From positions 1 through 64,000 of the forward strand of contig NZ_SBEF01000001.1 in NCBI RefSeq assembly GCF_004011885.1: DNA of 64,000 bases, written 5' to 3'. A program made the translations under genes and the position numbers. Of the stretch, positions 9,041-18,484 are shown in pieces; positions within the stretch are counted from its first letter, which is position 1; every line of letters starts with the position of its first letter. The notes under the pieces are model-generated. The model saw only the letters and a list, made by a program, of their open reading frames with translations. It was not told where the DNA came from and made no database searches. Source of the DNA: Serratia microhaemolytica. Its GTDB lineage: Bacteria > Pseudomonadota > Gammaproteobacteria > Enterobacterales > Enterobacteriaceae.

Positions 9041-9726
9041 GCCGATTCACAGCCCCAAACACAGCAGCATTGGATATTGACCTATTACTTCAGGACACCT
9101 GGTTACAGGCGATTGACCTACAGCAACATATTGAATTTAGTGAGGGTAGTGGCAAACTGTTCTGGCAGCGTTGTGTTGACAATATCACTCGCCACCGTCA
9201 AGCGCTGCTGGCTGCTGGTCTCAGTGAACAGAACTGCCAGCACATTATCTATGCCGAATGTGCATTGCTGGATGAAGCTGTCAAGCGGCGTGATATGCAG
9301 GACGATGCCTATTTTGTCTGGTGTCACTCGCCACTGGAAGCGCACTTTTTCAACACGCTGGATGCCGGTAATCAGTTCTATCAACAACTGGAAACCGTGT
9401 TACAACAACCAACACCGGAACGCCATGTGCTGACCTGTTTTCATCGCGTGCTGATGCTCGGATTCGTCGGCAAGTACGGGGTGCAGAACCTTGCTGAGCG
9501 ACAACCGCTGATCGAACAGCTTTCGGCACAGATCACCCCGTTCAATTTCACTCCGTCACAACCGGTGCTCGCTATGCCGAAATCAGCCAGCCGCCTTCAG
9601 CGCTGGCTGCGTCGGTGGCCATTGCGTCTAGCCCTGGCCACAATGTTGGTCGCTGCACTCTGGTTGTCACTCAATTACTGGCTGGCTGATCTTGCAGCGC
9701 CACTCTTATTGGAGCCGATACCATGA
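9037..9726 (+). CDS. tssL: T6SS inner-membrane protein TssL (DotU/IcmH family), 229 aa
   Basis: TssL is a tail-anchored membrane protein that forms the trans-envelope complex with TssM and TssJ. The start ATG 9037 overlaps the tssK stop. The cytoplasmic domain has the DotU hallmarks ECALLDEAV and an AHFFNTLDAGNQFYQQLE block. One C-terminal membrane segment (LALATMLVAALWLSL, about residues 203-217) is seen. It has no peptidoglycan-binding extension. That function is probably supplied by the next gene, whose product ends in an OmpA domain and whose ATG (9723) overlaps the tssL stop. Confidence 0.93.
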   Translation: MSRFTAPNTAALDIDLLLQDTWLQAIDLQQHIEFSEGSGKLFWQRCVDNITRHRQALLAAGLSEQNCQHIIYAECALLDEAVKRRDMQDDAYFVWCHSPLEAHFFNTLDAGNQFYQQLETVLQQPTPERHVLTCFHRVLMLGFVGKYGVQNLAERQPLIEQLSAQITPFNFTPSQPVLAMPKSASRLQRWLRRWPLRLALATMLVAALWLSLNYWLADLAAPLLLEPIP

Positions 9727-11393
9727 AGCAGAAATGGCAATGGGTACTCTGGCTCTGGGGAGGATCACTGAGCGCGATACTGTGCTGGTTCTTCCTGCCA
9801 CTTTCACCCGGCGAACGTGCAGCGCTACTGCTGCTGGTGTTGCTGATTTCACTATGCGGGATCTGGAGCACGGCACGTAAGCCACACTCTGTCGCTGCAC
9901 AGCAGTTGTTTAACCGCTTACCCCCCGAAAATTACCGTCTACCGATTGTACTGGTCTGTGGCGATGAATTGGCATCTTGGTTTGGTGAAGAGAGGATACA
10001 GCAGCACTCACAAGGCTGCTGGTTACGGGTCGAGGAGATCAATCAGCTTAATAACAGCGCCCAACTGCTGATTGAACATCATCCTGATTGGCTGCAACAG
10101 TTGAGCGTGATGGTGACGATCAACCCGCAACACCACCACAACCAACGCACACTGGCCAGTTTACTGTGTGAGTTACGCTGGCAACTGGTGCAGTTGCGCC
10201 AACAGACGCAGTGTGATGTTCCGCTGCTGTTGTCTAGCCGTATCGAAACTGCGCTCGCCAGCAGCCCGATCTGGCTGTCTCAACACGCGGAAACCTCGCT
10301 GACGCTGTGGCCAAACATGGATACGCCACAAACCTTAAGCCAGTGGCAAACGACAGGCGATTCGGAACAACAGGCACTGCGTATCCGCCAAGCTATTCTG
10401 CTGCATAGCCAGTATGACTGGTTGCAGGCACATGTACTGCCGGCACTGCAACAGCAAGATGATGGTTTTACTGGCCTGACACCACAACAAATACTGTTGC
10501 AGCAGGTCGCGCCATATCAGCAGAACAGCGAGAATTCGCTGTGGCAACAGTGGTTAAGTGCCCAGACCGCATTAACAACACAGCGCATACTGGGTGAACA
10601 CCGCCAGCAGACAGGCAACCGACTGCTGCCACTGCCCGACTTTGTGCTCTCGGCGCTACCGCGTGGCAGTGGAATTTCCAGTCGTCAACGCGTGTTATGT
10701 TTTGGCATCAATATGTTGGCCATCACCGTTATGCTGGCACTCTGTAGCAGTGGTTGGCAGAACCAGCAATTATTACAACGCATAGCTTTCACCTTGCACC
10801 ACTATCAGCAGGTAGATAAACAGAATACGGTGCTAACAACTTCAGCACTCAACATGTTACACGACGAAATTGCCCTGCTGGATGATCAGGTGCGTGAGGG
10901 GGAGCCGCTGCAACTGGGGCTGGGACTTTACCAAGGTAAGCCGTTACTGCATCAACTGGTAAAAACAATAAAAAACTACCGTCAACCCATTCAGGCGCCG
11001 CAAACCGTGCGTTTAGACAGCTTATCGCTGTTTGATACCGGGAAACCGGTATTAAAGCTGAACTCAAGCAAAGTGCTGATCGAAGCATTAATCGATATCA
11101 AAACCAAACCTGGCTGGCTAATTGTGATCAGTGGCCACACAGATAACACCGGTAATAGACAAAAAAATGAGCAACTCTCACTAGAGAGGGCACACGCTGT
11201 GCGTGACTGGCTGGTTGAAAATAGCGATCTCTCCCCTGCCTGTTTTGCTGTGCAAGGCTATGGTGAGAGTCATCCAATTGCCAGTAATGACACCAGCCAA
11301 GGGCGCGCAGCAAACCGTCGGGTAGATATTACCCTCATCCCTCAAACTGATGACTGCCAACAACAGAGATTACCGCAGGAGATAGATAGATAA
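9723..11393 (+). CDS. T6SS-associated membrane protein with C-terminal OmpA peptidoglycan-binding domain, 556 aa
   Basis: Two membrane segments lie near the N-terminus (about residues 7-25 and 32-48), with a third around residues 327-345. The C-terminal 120 residues are an OmpA-like domain with the signature ISGHTDNTGNRQKNEQLS, an LSLERAHAVRDWL block and a GRAANRRVDI end, which binds peptidoglycan. Such proteins (TagL-like) anchor the T6SS membrane complex to the cell wall. It overlaps tssL by 4 nt. The long central region resembles parts of TssM-type proteins only vaguely. It is the last gene before a 700-bp non-coding repeat region. Confidence 0.85.
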   Translation: MKQKWQWVLWLWGGSLSAILCWFFLPLSPGERAALLLLVLLISLCGIWSTARKPHSVAAQQLFNRLPPENYRLPIVLVCGDELASWFGEERIQQHSQGCWLRVEEINQLNNSAQLLIEHHPDWLQQLSVMVTINPQHHHNQRTLASLLCELRWQLVQLRQQTQCDVPLLLSSRIETALASSPIWLSQHAETSLTLWPNMDTPQTLSQWQTTGDSEQQALRIRQAILLHSQYDWLQAHVLPALQQQDDGFTGLTPQQILLQQVAPYQQNSENSLWQQWLSAQTALTTQRILGEHRQQTGNRLLPLPDFVLSALPRGSGISSRQRVLCFGINMLAITVMLALCSSGWQNQQLLQRIAFTLHHYQQVDKQNTVLTTSALNMLHDEIALLDDQVREGEPLQLGLGLYQGKPLLHQLVKTIKNYRQPIQAPQTVRLDSLSLFDTGKPVLKLNSSKVLIEALIDIKTKPGWLIVISGHTDNTGNRQKNEQLSLERAHAVRDWLVENSDLSPACFAVQGYGESHPIASNDTSQGRAANRRVDITLIPQTDDCQQQRLPQEIDR

Positions 11394-11559
11394 CCGCTGC
11401 CGATGAATAAATAGCACGTTATCACCCGAATAAACCGTAGCAACAGCCGTTTTACAGTTAATACAGATAGCATCAAAAAATATGACCTGATTGACCTTAT
11501 GAGCCTCGGTCTACTCAATAGAGAAAACGGCTATGGGCGGTAGCGTATTTATTGCCAAC

Positions 11560-11960
11560 ACCGGGAAATATTGGCACTGCAACACCAGGACCTATGTTTA
11601 ACATCAACCAAGATGGCTAACACCGTAATCGGAAATAAGAACCACCAGCAGGGATGATAAGCAACACAACACCAGGGGTTACTGCTTAAACCACAGGGAA
11701 GGCGAATCAACAACAGGGAGCATAAGAAGCACAACATCAGGGATATATTGATTAAACCAGTTACCGAGACTAAAACCAGCACCAGGGAGTATTGGCAGTG
11801 AAATTCTCGGGGATAATCACAAAAAAGGAAATTAAAACCACAACACGGGATTATTGGCAACACCAGGAGTTGTTACCAACACCATATGCGGAATTTAAAA
11901 CCAACAGCAGGAAGCATTGGTATTTCAACATAGGGGATAATTAGTTAAACCACACCAGGG
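11560..11960 (+). repeat. Degenerate repeat region with about 22-nt spacing
   Basis: A motif of the type AACACCAGGGAT recurs about 17 times. GGGA or GGAA cores lie near 11563, 11587, 11631, 11651, 11674, 11696, 11716, 11739, 11785, 11807, 11827, 11847, 11865, 11887, 11907, 11930 and 11957, mostly 18-24 nt apart. Some units add TATTGGCA. Units are imperfect and no convincing ORF runs through on either strand. The whole gap between the OmpA-like gene and the truncated vgrG (11394-12092) has no gene. Confidence 0.6.
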
Positions 11961-12092
11961 AAACCAATAAAAAAGCAACCCAAGCACTCCAATTATTTCT
12001 ATTTTAAACAAGGAGGCTTAGGGCCTATTTTAGTGGATATTGCCGACCACTATGGAAATAGGCCATTAATATCAAACCGAGGACTAGTCGTT

Positions 12093-13121
12093 ATGAAATC
12101 GAGACGTTATCAATATCGCCTTATGGTATCGGGATATAAAAAACCATTGGAGATTTTTGCTTTTAGTGGTGAGGAGGCATTTAGCAGGCCTTTCTGCTAC
12201 ACCATCGACATCACTCATCTGGCGAACACCGTCACTGCCCGCCAATTAATGATGAAACCGGCAACACTGATGTTACAGGCACCGGCAATCAGGTGCTGTG
12301 GTGCCAACTGGCAAACACCTCAACGTGAAATTCACGGTATCATTACCTGCGTTCATCAATTGGCTGACGATCAAAATCAGTACCAGATTTGCCTGCAACC
12401 ACGTTTACTTCAATTGGCAGGCAGTGATAAAAATCAACTCTATCATGATTGTTCAGTGCCCGAAGTCGTCCAGCAGATCTTGAGCAACTATCGGTTTAAA
12501 AATGGACAGCAATTTATTTTCAAACTCGAAAAAGAGTATAAAAAACACAAAACAATCAAACAGCAACAAGATGACTTATCATTTATTTCACGCTTATTAG
12601 CAGAACATGGTATCTGGTTTCGCTTTCTCAGCAATCCCTACTTGAAAATCGATACAGTGATTTTTTACGATCATCAACGCCATGAATCATCACCATTATC
12701 ACTGCCCAATACACCAGAAAATACCATTTATAAAAACGGCCACACATCAGTTTGGGGGCTATCGCACCATCATCAACAACATTCTTCTGGTAAACCCTAT
12801 TTTTCAGGCAACAGCAATAACATCATGCTAACACCAGGACGGCATCTGCAAGTATTAGCTAATGACATCAACACCACACGAAATGACAGTATGATGATTG
12901 TTGGTATCTGTTGTAGTGCAAAATATGATGGCGACTTTTCACTCAACTTCAGTGCCATCCCCTATTCACTCGATGAGCATTTGCACCCTTCGCTACTTGA
13001 GCCACCCAAACTTGCCAACAACGGTTCAGCGTCTGCGGCGCACTATAGGCATGGTCTTGAAACACATCATACTGATACCGCCAATAACACATTAATTAAC
13101 AACCGATTGATACCCGCATGA
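12093..13121 (+). CDS. Truncated VgrG: gp27-like domain only, 342 aa
   Basis: The sequence aligns with the N-terminal third of the next gene's product: both have LMMKP or LLMKP, YQICLQPRL, HDCSVPEVVQQIL or QHCSVPEIVEQVL, and DDL(S/R)FISRLLAE. This is the gp27-like base of VgrG. The gp5 OB-fold and beta-helix spike are missing, and the protein ends in unrelated polar sequence. The start is set at ATG 12093 (GAGG at 12079-12082); a GTG at 12033 is possible. Its stop overlaps the start of the full vgrG (ATGA at 13118), so the two are translationally coupled. It could be a decayed duplicate or a deliberately spike-less partner that could enter the VgrG trimer base. Confidence 0.8.
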   Translation: MKSRRYQYRLMVSGYKKPLEIFAFSGEEAFSRPFCYTIDITHLANTVTARQLMMKPATLMLQAPAIRCCGANWQTPQREIHGIITCVHQLADDQNQYQICLQPRLLQLAGSDKNQLYHDCSVPEVVQQILSNYRFKNGQQFIFKLEKEYKKHKTIKQQQDDLSFISRLLAEHGIWFRFLSNPYLKIDTVIFYDHQRHESSPLSLPNTPENTIYKNGHTSVWGLSHHHQQHSSGKPYFSGNSNNIMLTPGRHLQVLANDINTTRNDSMMIVGICCSAKYDGDFSLNFSAIPYSLDEHLHPSLLEPPKLANNGSASAAHYRHGLETHHTDTANNTLINNRLIPA

Positions 13122-16100
13122 TGACAAATTCTTCGACTCCAGTTTTGAAGCACTTATACCAACTTGCGATACCAGGGAACCTCAGTACGCTGGATGTGCT
13201 CGCCTTCCAGAGTGAAGAGGCACTGAGCCAACCATTTAACTACACGATTGACTTCACCAGCAGCAACCAGGCACTGACGGCAGAGCAGTTATTGATGAAA
13301 CCTGGCAGTTTCACGCTGCAAATCAGCAATGGTGGCCGCAGTACACAATGCCGGATAATTTACGGCGTGATCACCCACTTTCGCCACTTGGCAAACTCGA
13401 AAGACCAGGGGCATTACCAGATTTGCCTGCAACCACGCTTGGCTCTGCTACGCCAGAACCGTCAGCACGCAATCTACCAACACTGTTCAGTGCCAGAAAT
13501 TGTCGAACAAGTGCTACGTGAACGCCTGAAGCTGGCTTCGCACGATTTTGTGTTCCAGCTACGCCAGAAATACCCGAAACGGCTACAGGTGATGCAGTAT
13601 GGCGAAGATGATTTGCGCTTTATCTCGCGCTTGCTGGCTGAAGTCGGCATCTCGTTTCGCTTCCTGCATGATAGCCGGCTACGTTGTGATCTGGTTGAAT
13701 TCTCAGATCATGCACAGCAGCGACAAGCAGCGATCAACTTGCCCATGCGTACCCCGGGTGGCCTGCATAGCAGCAGACAAGCTGCTGTCTGGCAGCTCAG
13801 CAGCCACCACCAGGTGGTTGAGCAATCGGTAACGACCCACTTTGCCAGCCACGACAGCAATCAGCAGCCGATGGCTCAAGCCGATCTGAGCAACGAATCG
13901 AGCACCACCTACGGTGAGGCTTATCACTATGCAGACAGCAGTTTTAGCAGCGCGCCAGAGCCGTTAGAAAGTGGTGCCGAAAGCAGTGAGTTTTATGCCC
14001 AGTTACATCACCAGCGCTATCTCAACCAACAGGCACGCTTTAGCGCACTCAGTGATGCCATCGAGCTGGCACCAGGACAACGTCTGCTGGTCAGTGATGC
14101 CCATCTCGCTGCTTTTACGCGTGGTGTACTGATCGTTCGCACCCGCGCACACGCGCGGCGTGATAGCCATTTTGAATTGACACTGGAAGCGATCCCGGCA
14201 AAAGCCGCCTACCACTTCCGCCCGGAACTGATCAGCAAGCCACAAATGGCCGGCACGTTGGCGGCTCACATTAGCAGCACCAATGCCAATGATATCTATG
14301 CACATCTTGATCAATACGGCCGCTACCGCGTCAAAATGCACTTTGATCGTCAACGCTGGCCGCAAGGTGAAGAGAGCCTCTGGGTTCGCTTAGCTCGCCC
14401 TTATGCCGGTAATCAGCACGGCCTGCATCTGCCACTACTCGCCGGTACTGAAGTTGCGATCGCGTTTGAAAACGGTGATCCTGATCGCCCCTATATCGCC
14501 CATGCACTGCATGATGTCACTCAGCCCGACCCGGTAACGCTGAATAACTACAAATACAACGTACTACGCACGCCAGCAGGCAATCAATTACAACTGCACG
14601 ATCAGCGCGAACAGCAGCACATTAGCCTCAGCACCGACTACGGTGGCAAGAGTCAGCTCAACCTTGGTCACTTGGTCAATGCTGATCAGCAACAACGCGG
14701 TGAAGGTTTTGAACTACGCACCGATCGCTTTGGCGCTATCCGCGCCCAACAAGGGATTTTTATCAGCGCAGAGGGTCAACCACAGGCAGAAGGCGCGATG
14801 CTGGCGATGCAGCCGACACTCGATCGTCTGCAACAGGCGCAGCAACTGAGCGAAGCACTCAGTCAGGCAGCCCAGAGCGCCACCGCTGAACCAGCGCAAC
14901 TGCAGGCGCAGATCGACCTGCTAGAGCAGCGTTTGGAACAACTCCAGTCCGCCGTGTTGTTACTCAGTGCGCCACAAGGTGCTGCGATCAGCAGTGGTGA
15001 GCATCTGCAAATGAGTGCCAGTAAAAATCTGATCGCTACCGCAGGCGAGCACGCCGATGTGAGTGTGCTAAAAAATTTCTTTATTGGTGTCGGTCAGCGT
15101 TTGAATATTTATATACGCAAACTGGGTATGAAGCTGATTGCCAGCGAGGGGCCAATCTTGATGCAGGCACACAATGGCATGATGGATCTCATGGCTCGCG
15201 GGGCGATCCAGTTAGGCAGCACCGAAGACGAGATCCGCTTAGTGGCTCACAAAAAGATCACCATCACTGCTGGCGGCAGCTACCTGATGCTGGATGGCCA
15301 GAATATTGAGATCGGCACCAATGGCACATTCGAGATCAATAGCGCACAAGTTTCCCAGCAATCTCCCTGCGTGCTGTCGGTGACAATGCCCAATCTACCA
15401 GCCACGCCCAATGATATTGCCATTGCGGCACTGGCAGGCAGTGCTGCAATGGCAGCCGATCACAGTGATCATTCATCCTCTTCATGCTCAGAAACAGATT
15501 CTGCCAGCGGAAACAGTGACAGCGAAGATGGCATGGACGAGAGCGAGAGCGAGGACGACATCGACCAAGAGATGGCGAACGCATTAGACGAAGATAAAAT
15601 TATCTATGCGAGTACGCTGGTTCACTTCGAGCCGACCGAACAGTGGCAAGGTGATTTTGGCTTTGATTGGCTACGTATTAAAATGCCCCACGCGCCATAT
15701 TTTCAGAAACCCTACCGAGATCTGATCGGTGTGATCGTCATGACTCCAGAGGGTGATCTCGTATACGAACAGGATCATATGGTCTATTTACAATTTTCAT
15801 ACCAGTATAAAAATTATCTGGTTCGCTGGTTACGTGACAAAGCAGAAAGGGAAATCAGAAACGTATCGTTTCCAAAGCCGCTTGACAGCACGCTGTTCCA
15901 CTATCACAGCCCAGTGATGACCCTGCTGCCTGGAAAGTCCGCCCAACTGGCAGTCACCCTTCAACAAGAAGAGAACCATCGACCCGCAGAAAAGATCGTG
16001 TTTCGCTTTGGCGAAGATAACACGCTGACCGATCCCGACATCACCGTGACCGGTAATATTGTTGTCAACCCGGACGTCAGCACCAGACTAGAGATCAACT

Positions 16101-17095
16101 GCCATGCTGAATTTGATGAAGATAAAAGGATCCGTGCCTTTGCGGTTAATGCTGAGGGGGAGGAGCAGTTGGCTGGCGAGTTTTTTATCAAAGCTAACGA
16201 TGAACGACACCGTCGAACTATCGATCTGATCTTGGTCAAATGCGTGACACGGATGGAGTATCAAACCCGTGACGACGATCCGTTCGATATCAGCAGTTCA
16301 AAACAGCAACTGACCAATATCCTCAACCAGTTCTATGTCATCCCGAACTTTATTGAGCTGACAGTCGATCTCACCGCGAATCCACTCTTTAAAGATACCC
16401 GCTACTTTACCTTCAGCCAGGATACGCGGGCGACCTACTTTAATCATTTAAAGCATTTGATCAAAGGACAAATCAATCAACTTTCAGAGATAGATTTTGA
16501 GTATGCCTATAAGCTCTATTTCTTTAATGTCTCGGTATTCAAAACCGTGTTCAACGAAAACAATGAAGCAGAAAAAGAGGTGCTAGAGGGAATAGCACGC
16601 GACATCGGTGGACGCGAGGCATTTGTTTATCAACTGGGGTTGTACAATAAAACCGCTGCCCATGAACTGCTGCACTGCCTCAGTCTGCAACATCCGTTCT
16701 CTCTCTTCTCACCATTTGCATTTAAAGACACGGAAACCGACAACATCATGGATTATGACTCTAACGAACCGGAAGACCTGGCTACCTCCACAGATGGAAA
16801 TATGGGCGAAAATGCTGGTGAGCCACGGGAATTACCGAATATTCCTAAGGTCGCAAGCTGGCAATTTCAGTGGGCTATGGTTTGGCAACATCTACAGCAG
16901 GAGCAAGAACAGAAGTTACATCAGCAACGGCTAGAGCAACAACAACAACTCGAGCAACGGCAACGAGAACAGTCACCGGGGGCATCACAGCCGTTGCTCA
17001 ACACGCCCGCTCAGCCCAATGTAGCCAGAAGGGGTTCGCCAAAACAGCATCCGCGCGCCACACCGCCTGTCGACTATAACACCGATTCCGATTAG
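13118..17095 (+). CDS. vgrG: Evolved VgrG with C-terminal metzincin-like metalloprotease domain, 1325 aa
   Basis: Residues 1 to about 380 are the gp27-like base. About 385-470 is the gp5 OB-fold (YGRYRVKMHFDRQRW, NGDPDRPYIAHALHD). About 470-770 is the DUF2345-type beta-helix region. A Ser/Asp/Glu-rich linker follows (about 785-820). The last 500 residues are an extension with an HELLHCLSLQH motif at residues 1182-1192 (nt 16661-16693), followed by NIMDY with Met1211. HExxHxxxxxH plus a Met-turn about 20 residues later is the zinc-protease pattern of metzincins, although the usual Gly in the zinc motif is Ser. A Gln-rich tail (about 1275-1300) ends the protein. A toxic metallopeptidase tail on VgrG is known from Pseudomonas VgrG2b. 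No immunity gene is evident downstream (17096-17254 is empty). Confidence 0.88.
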   Translation: MMTNSSTPVLKHLYQLAIPGNLSTLDVLAFQSEEALSQPFNYTIDFTSSNQALTAEQLLMKPGSFTLQISNGGRSTQCRIIYGVITHFRHLANSKDQGHYQICLQPRLALLRQNRQHAIYQHCSVPEIVEQVLRERLKLASHDFVFQLRQKYPKRLQVMQYGEDDLRFISRLLAEVGISFRFLHDSRLRCDLVEFSDHAQQRQAAINLPMRTPGGLHSSRQAAVWQLSSHHQVVEQSVTTHFASHDSNQQPMAQADLSNESSTTYGEAYHYADSSFSSAPEPLESGAESSEFYAQLHHQRYLNQQARFSALSDAIELAPGQRLLVSDAHLAAFTRGVLIVRTRAHARRDSHFELTLEAIPAKAAYHFRPELISKPQMAGTLAAHISSTNANDIYAHLDQYGRYRVKMHFDRQRWPQGEESLWVRLARPYAGNQHGLHLPLLAGTEVAIAFENGDPDRPYIAHALHDVTQPDPVTLNNYKYNVLRTPAGNQLQLHDQREQQHISLSTDYGGKSQLNLGHLVNADQQQRGEGFELRTDRFGAIRAQQGIFISAEGQPQAEGAMLAMQPTLDRLQQAQQLSEALSQAAQSATAEPAQLQAQIDLLEQRLEQLQSAVLLLSAPQGAAISSGEHLQMSASKNLIATAGEHADVSVLKNFFIGVGQRLNIYIRKLGMKLIASEGPILMQAHNGMMDLMARGAIQLGSTEDEIRLVAHKKITITAGGSYLMLDGQNIEIGTNGTFEINSAQVSQQSPCVLSVTMPNLPATPNDIAIAALAGSAAMAADHSDHSSSSCSETDSASGNSDSEDGMDESESEDDIDQEMANALDEDKIIYASTLVHFEPTEQWQGDFGFDWLRIKMPHAPYFQKPYRDLIGVIVMTPEGDLVYEQDHMVYLQFSYQYKNYLVRWLRDKAEREIRNVSFPKPLDSTLFHYHSPVMTLLPGKSAQLAVTLQQEENHRPAEKIVFRFGEDNTLTDPDITVTGNIVVNPDVSTRLEINCHAEFDEDKRIRAFAVNAEGEEQLAGEFFIKANDERHRRTIDLILVKCVTRMEYQTRDDDPFDISSSKQQLTNILNQFYVIPNFIELTVDLTANPLFKDTRYFTFSQDTRATYFNHLKHLIKGQINQLSEIDFEYAYKLYFFNVSVFKTVFNENNEAEKEVLEGIARDIGGREAFVYQLGLYNKTAAHELLHCLSLQHPFSLFSPFAFKDTETDNIMDYDSNEPEDLATSTDGNMGENAGEPRELPNIPKVASWQFQWAMVWQHLQQEQEQKLHQQRLEQQQQLEQRQREQSPGASQPLLNTPAQPNVARRGSPKQHPRATPPVDYNTDSD

Positions 17096-17254
17096 TTAGC
17101 GCCGTTCTCACCCTGCCCCATTGTGAGCAGCAACGTGGATTGACTTTCGGATAACGCGACTGCGACCCATTCTGCTGCTCATTCACCGCCAACGGCCCAT
17201 GTGCGTCCTTCCACTGTTCACACGGCGCAATTGGCACTCACTCTCGGATATGTT

Positions 17255-18484
17255 ATGCCAGTGAACTTGAATCGCTTGCCGGAGCGTTATTTGCGTCCGG
17301 CAGCTCCCAACCCTCTGTTTTGGCTGTTAGTGTTGATCACACTGCTGCTATCAAGCCTGCTGCTATACCACTGGCTACTGCCTGACCTGCCGCAGAACAA
17401 ACGCTGGTCGCTGGTGGTTGCCACGGCATTGATTGCTTGGCTACTGCTGCTCTGGTGCCGCGTGATGGTGCATCTCCTGCAACAGATACAGGCCAATGCT
17501 TGGGATCAGCAGCGTGAAGCGCGTATCCTGCAACAAACTGCCCAAGGACGCCGAGCACTGCAAATTGTCGCTGCACACTGCACCACCGGGCACGCTGCCG
17601 ATCTGCAATTCACGCCGATTGTTGACGCCTTACTGGCGAATCAACCGATTATTAACCAGCAAACCGCTTGGAATGGTGAGCGCAACCTGTTCCATAGCCG
17701 CTTAGCCGTCGCACCGAAGCTAAGCGTACAACAGTTACTCAGCAACGCTTTTAACCAGTTACTTCGCCAACTGTCTGATAGCCTTGATCTCTTTCCTGCA
17801 CAACAGCCGATTGATCTGCTGTTGGAATGCCACTCATCGCTGCCAGAAACAGAAATACAGGCACTGTGGCAGCAAGCTTGGCAACAACAACGTGGTTTAA
17901 CGCCGATCAACTGGATCAGCCGACGCGGATTGGCTGCGGTCGATCACTGGCTAGATCAGCAGATCAACCAGAGCGCACCATTACTGGTTATCGCGTTACA
18001 AATCGCCCCTACCGCGCCTGCATTAAGTGCAGAGATGCTGGTTGGCCTGCTGCTGGCCAACCGTTCGATACCGCTCGCGGTGCGCACACACGCACTGCTG
18101 CATCGACCGGAAGCGAGCAGCGCAGCGTATCCCGCGCTCAGCCGTGCGCTGTTGCAAACCGCCGACTGGGTGCCGCTGGAGGATCAGGCCATCAAACAGC
18201 TCTGGCTAACCGGTCTGCCAACTGCTTCAGAAGGCTATCTCAGTGCCATGCGCTCACTCACCCATCCACCATTGAGTGCGCTGCAACCCGGCGAGCAAGT
18301 ACATCACTTTGAGCAGTTTCTCGGCTATCCAGGGGATGCCGGTTGCTGGCTGGCGATTGCAGCAGCGGCACAATCGATTGGATCCGTAGCGGAACCCCAT
18401 CTGGTGATCGCCGGCACTGCACACGCCGAGCAGCTCTGGAGTGTGGTTGTCGCACCGAATGCTTTACAAACAAGGGATAACTGA
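17255..18484 (+). CDS. T6SS-cluster inner-membrane protein of unknown function, 409 aa
   Basis: Two strong membrane segments are near the N-terminus (LFWLLVLITLLLSSLLLYHW and VVATALIAWLLLLWCRVMV), followed by a large soluble region with no recognised motif. The start is set at ATG 17255 (MPVNLNRLPERYL); a GTG at 17201 would add 18 residues but has no good ribosome binding site. The stop and the tssM start overlap (TGATG at 18482-18486), so it is coupled to tssM. Position and topology suggest an accessory of the TssJLM membrane complex, but this is inference. Confidence 0.75.
   Translation: MPVNLNRLPERYLRPAAPNPLFWLLVLITLLLSSLLLYHWLLPDLPQNKRWSLVVATALIAWLLLLWCRVMVHLLQQIQANAWDQQREARILQQTAQGRRALQIVAAHCTTGHAADLQFTPIVDALLANQPIINQQTAWNGERNLFHSRLAVAPKLSVQQLLSNAFNQLLRQLSDSLDLFPAQQPIDLLLECHSSLPETEIQALWQQAWQQQRGLTPINWISRRGLAAVDHWLDQQINQSAPLLVIALQIAPTAPALSAEMLVGLLLANRSIPLAVRTHALLHRPEASSAAYPALSRALLQTADWVPLEDQAIKQLWLTGLPTASEGYLSAMRSLTHPPLSALQPGEQVHHFEQFLGYPGDAGCWLAIAAAAQSIGSVAEPHLVIAGTAHAEQLWSVVVAPNALQTRDN

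Noticed and set aside
11549-11863. 104-codon minus-strand ORF
   Set aside because: Cys/Leu-rich low-complexity translation of the 22-nt repeats.
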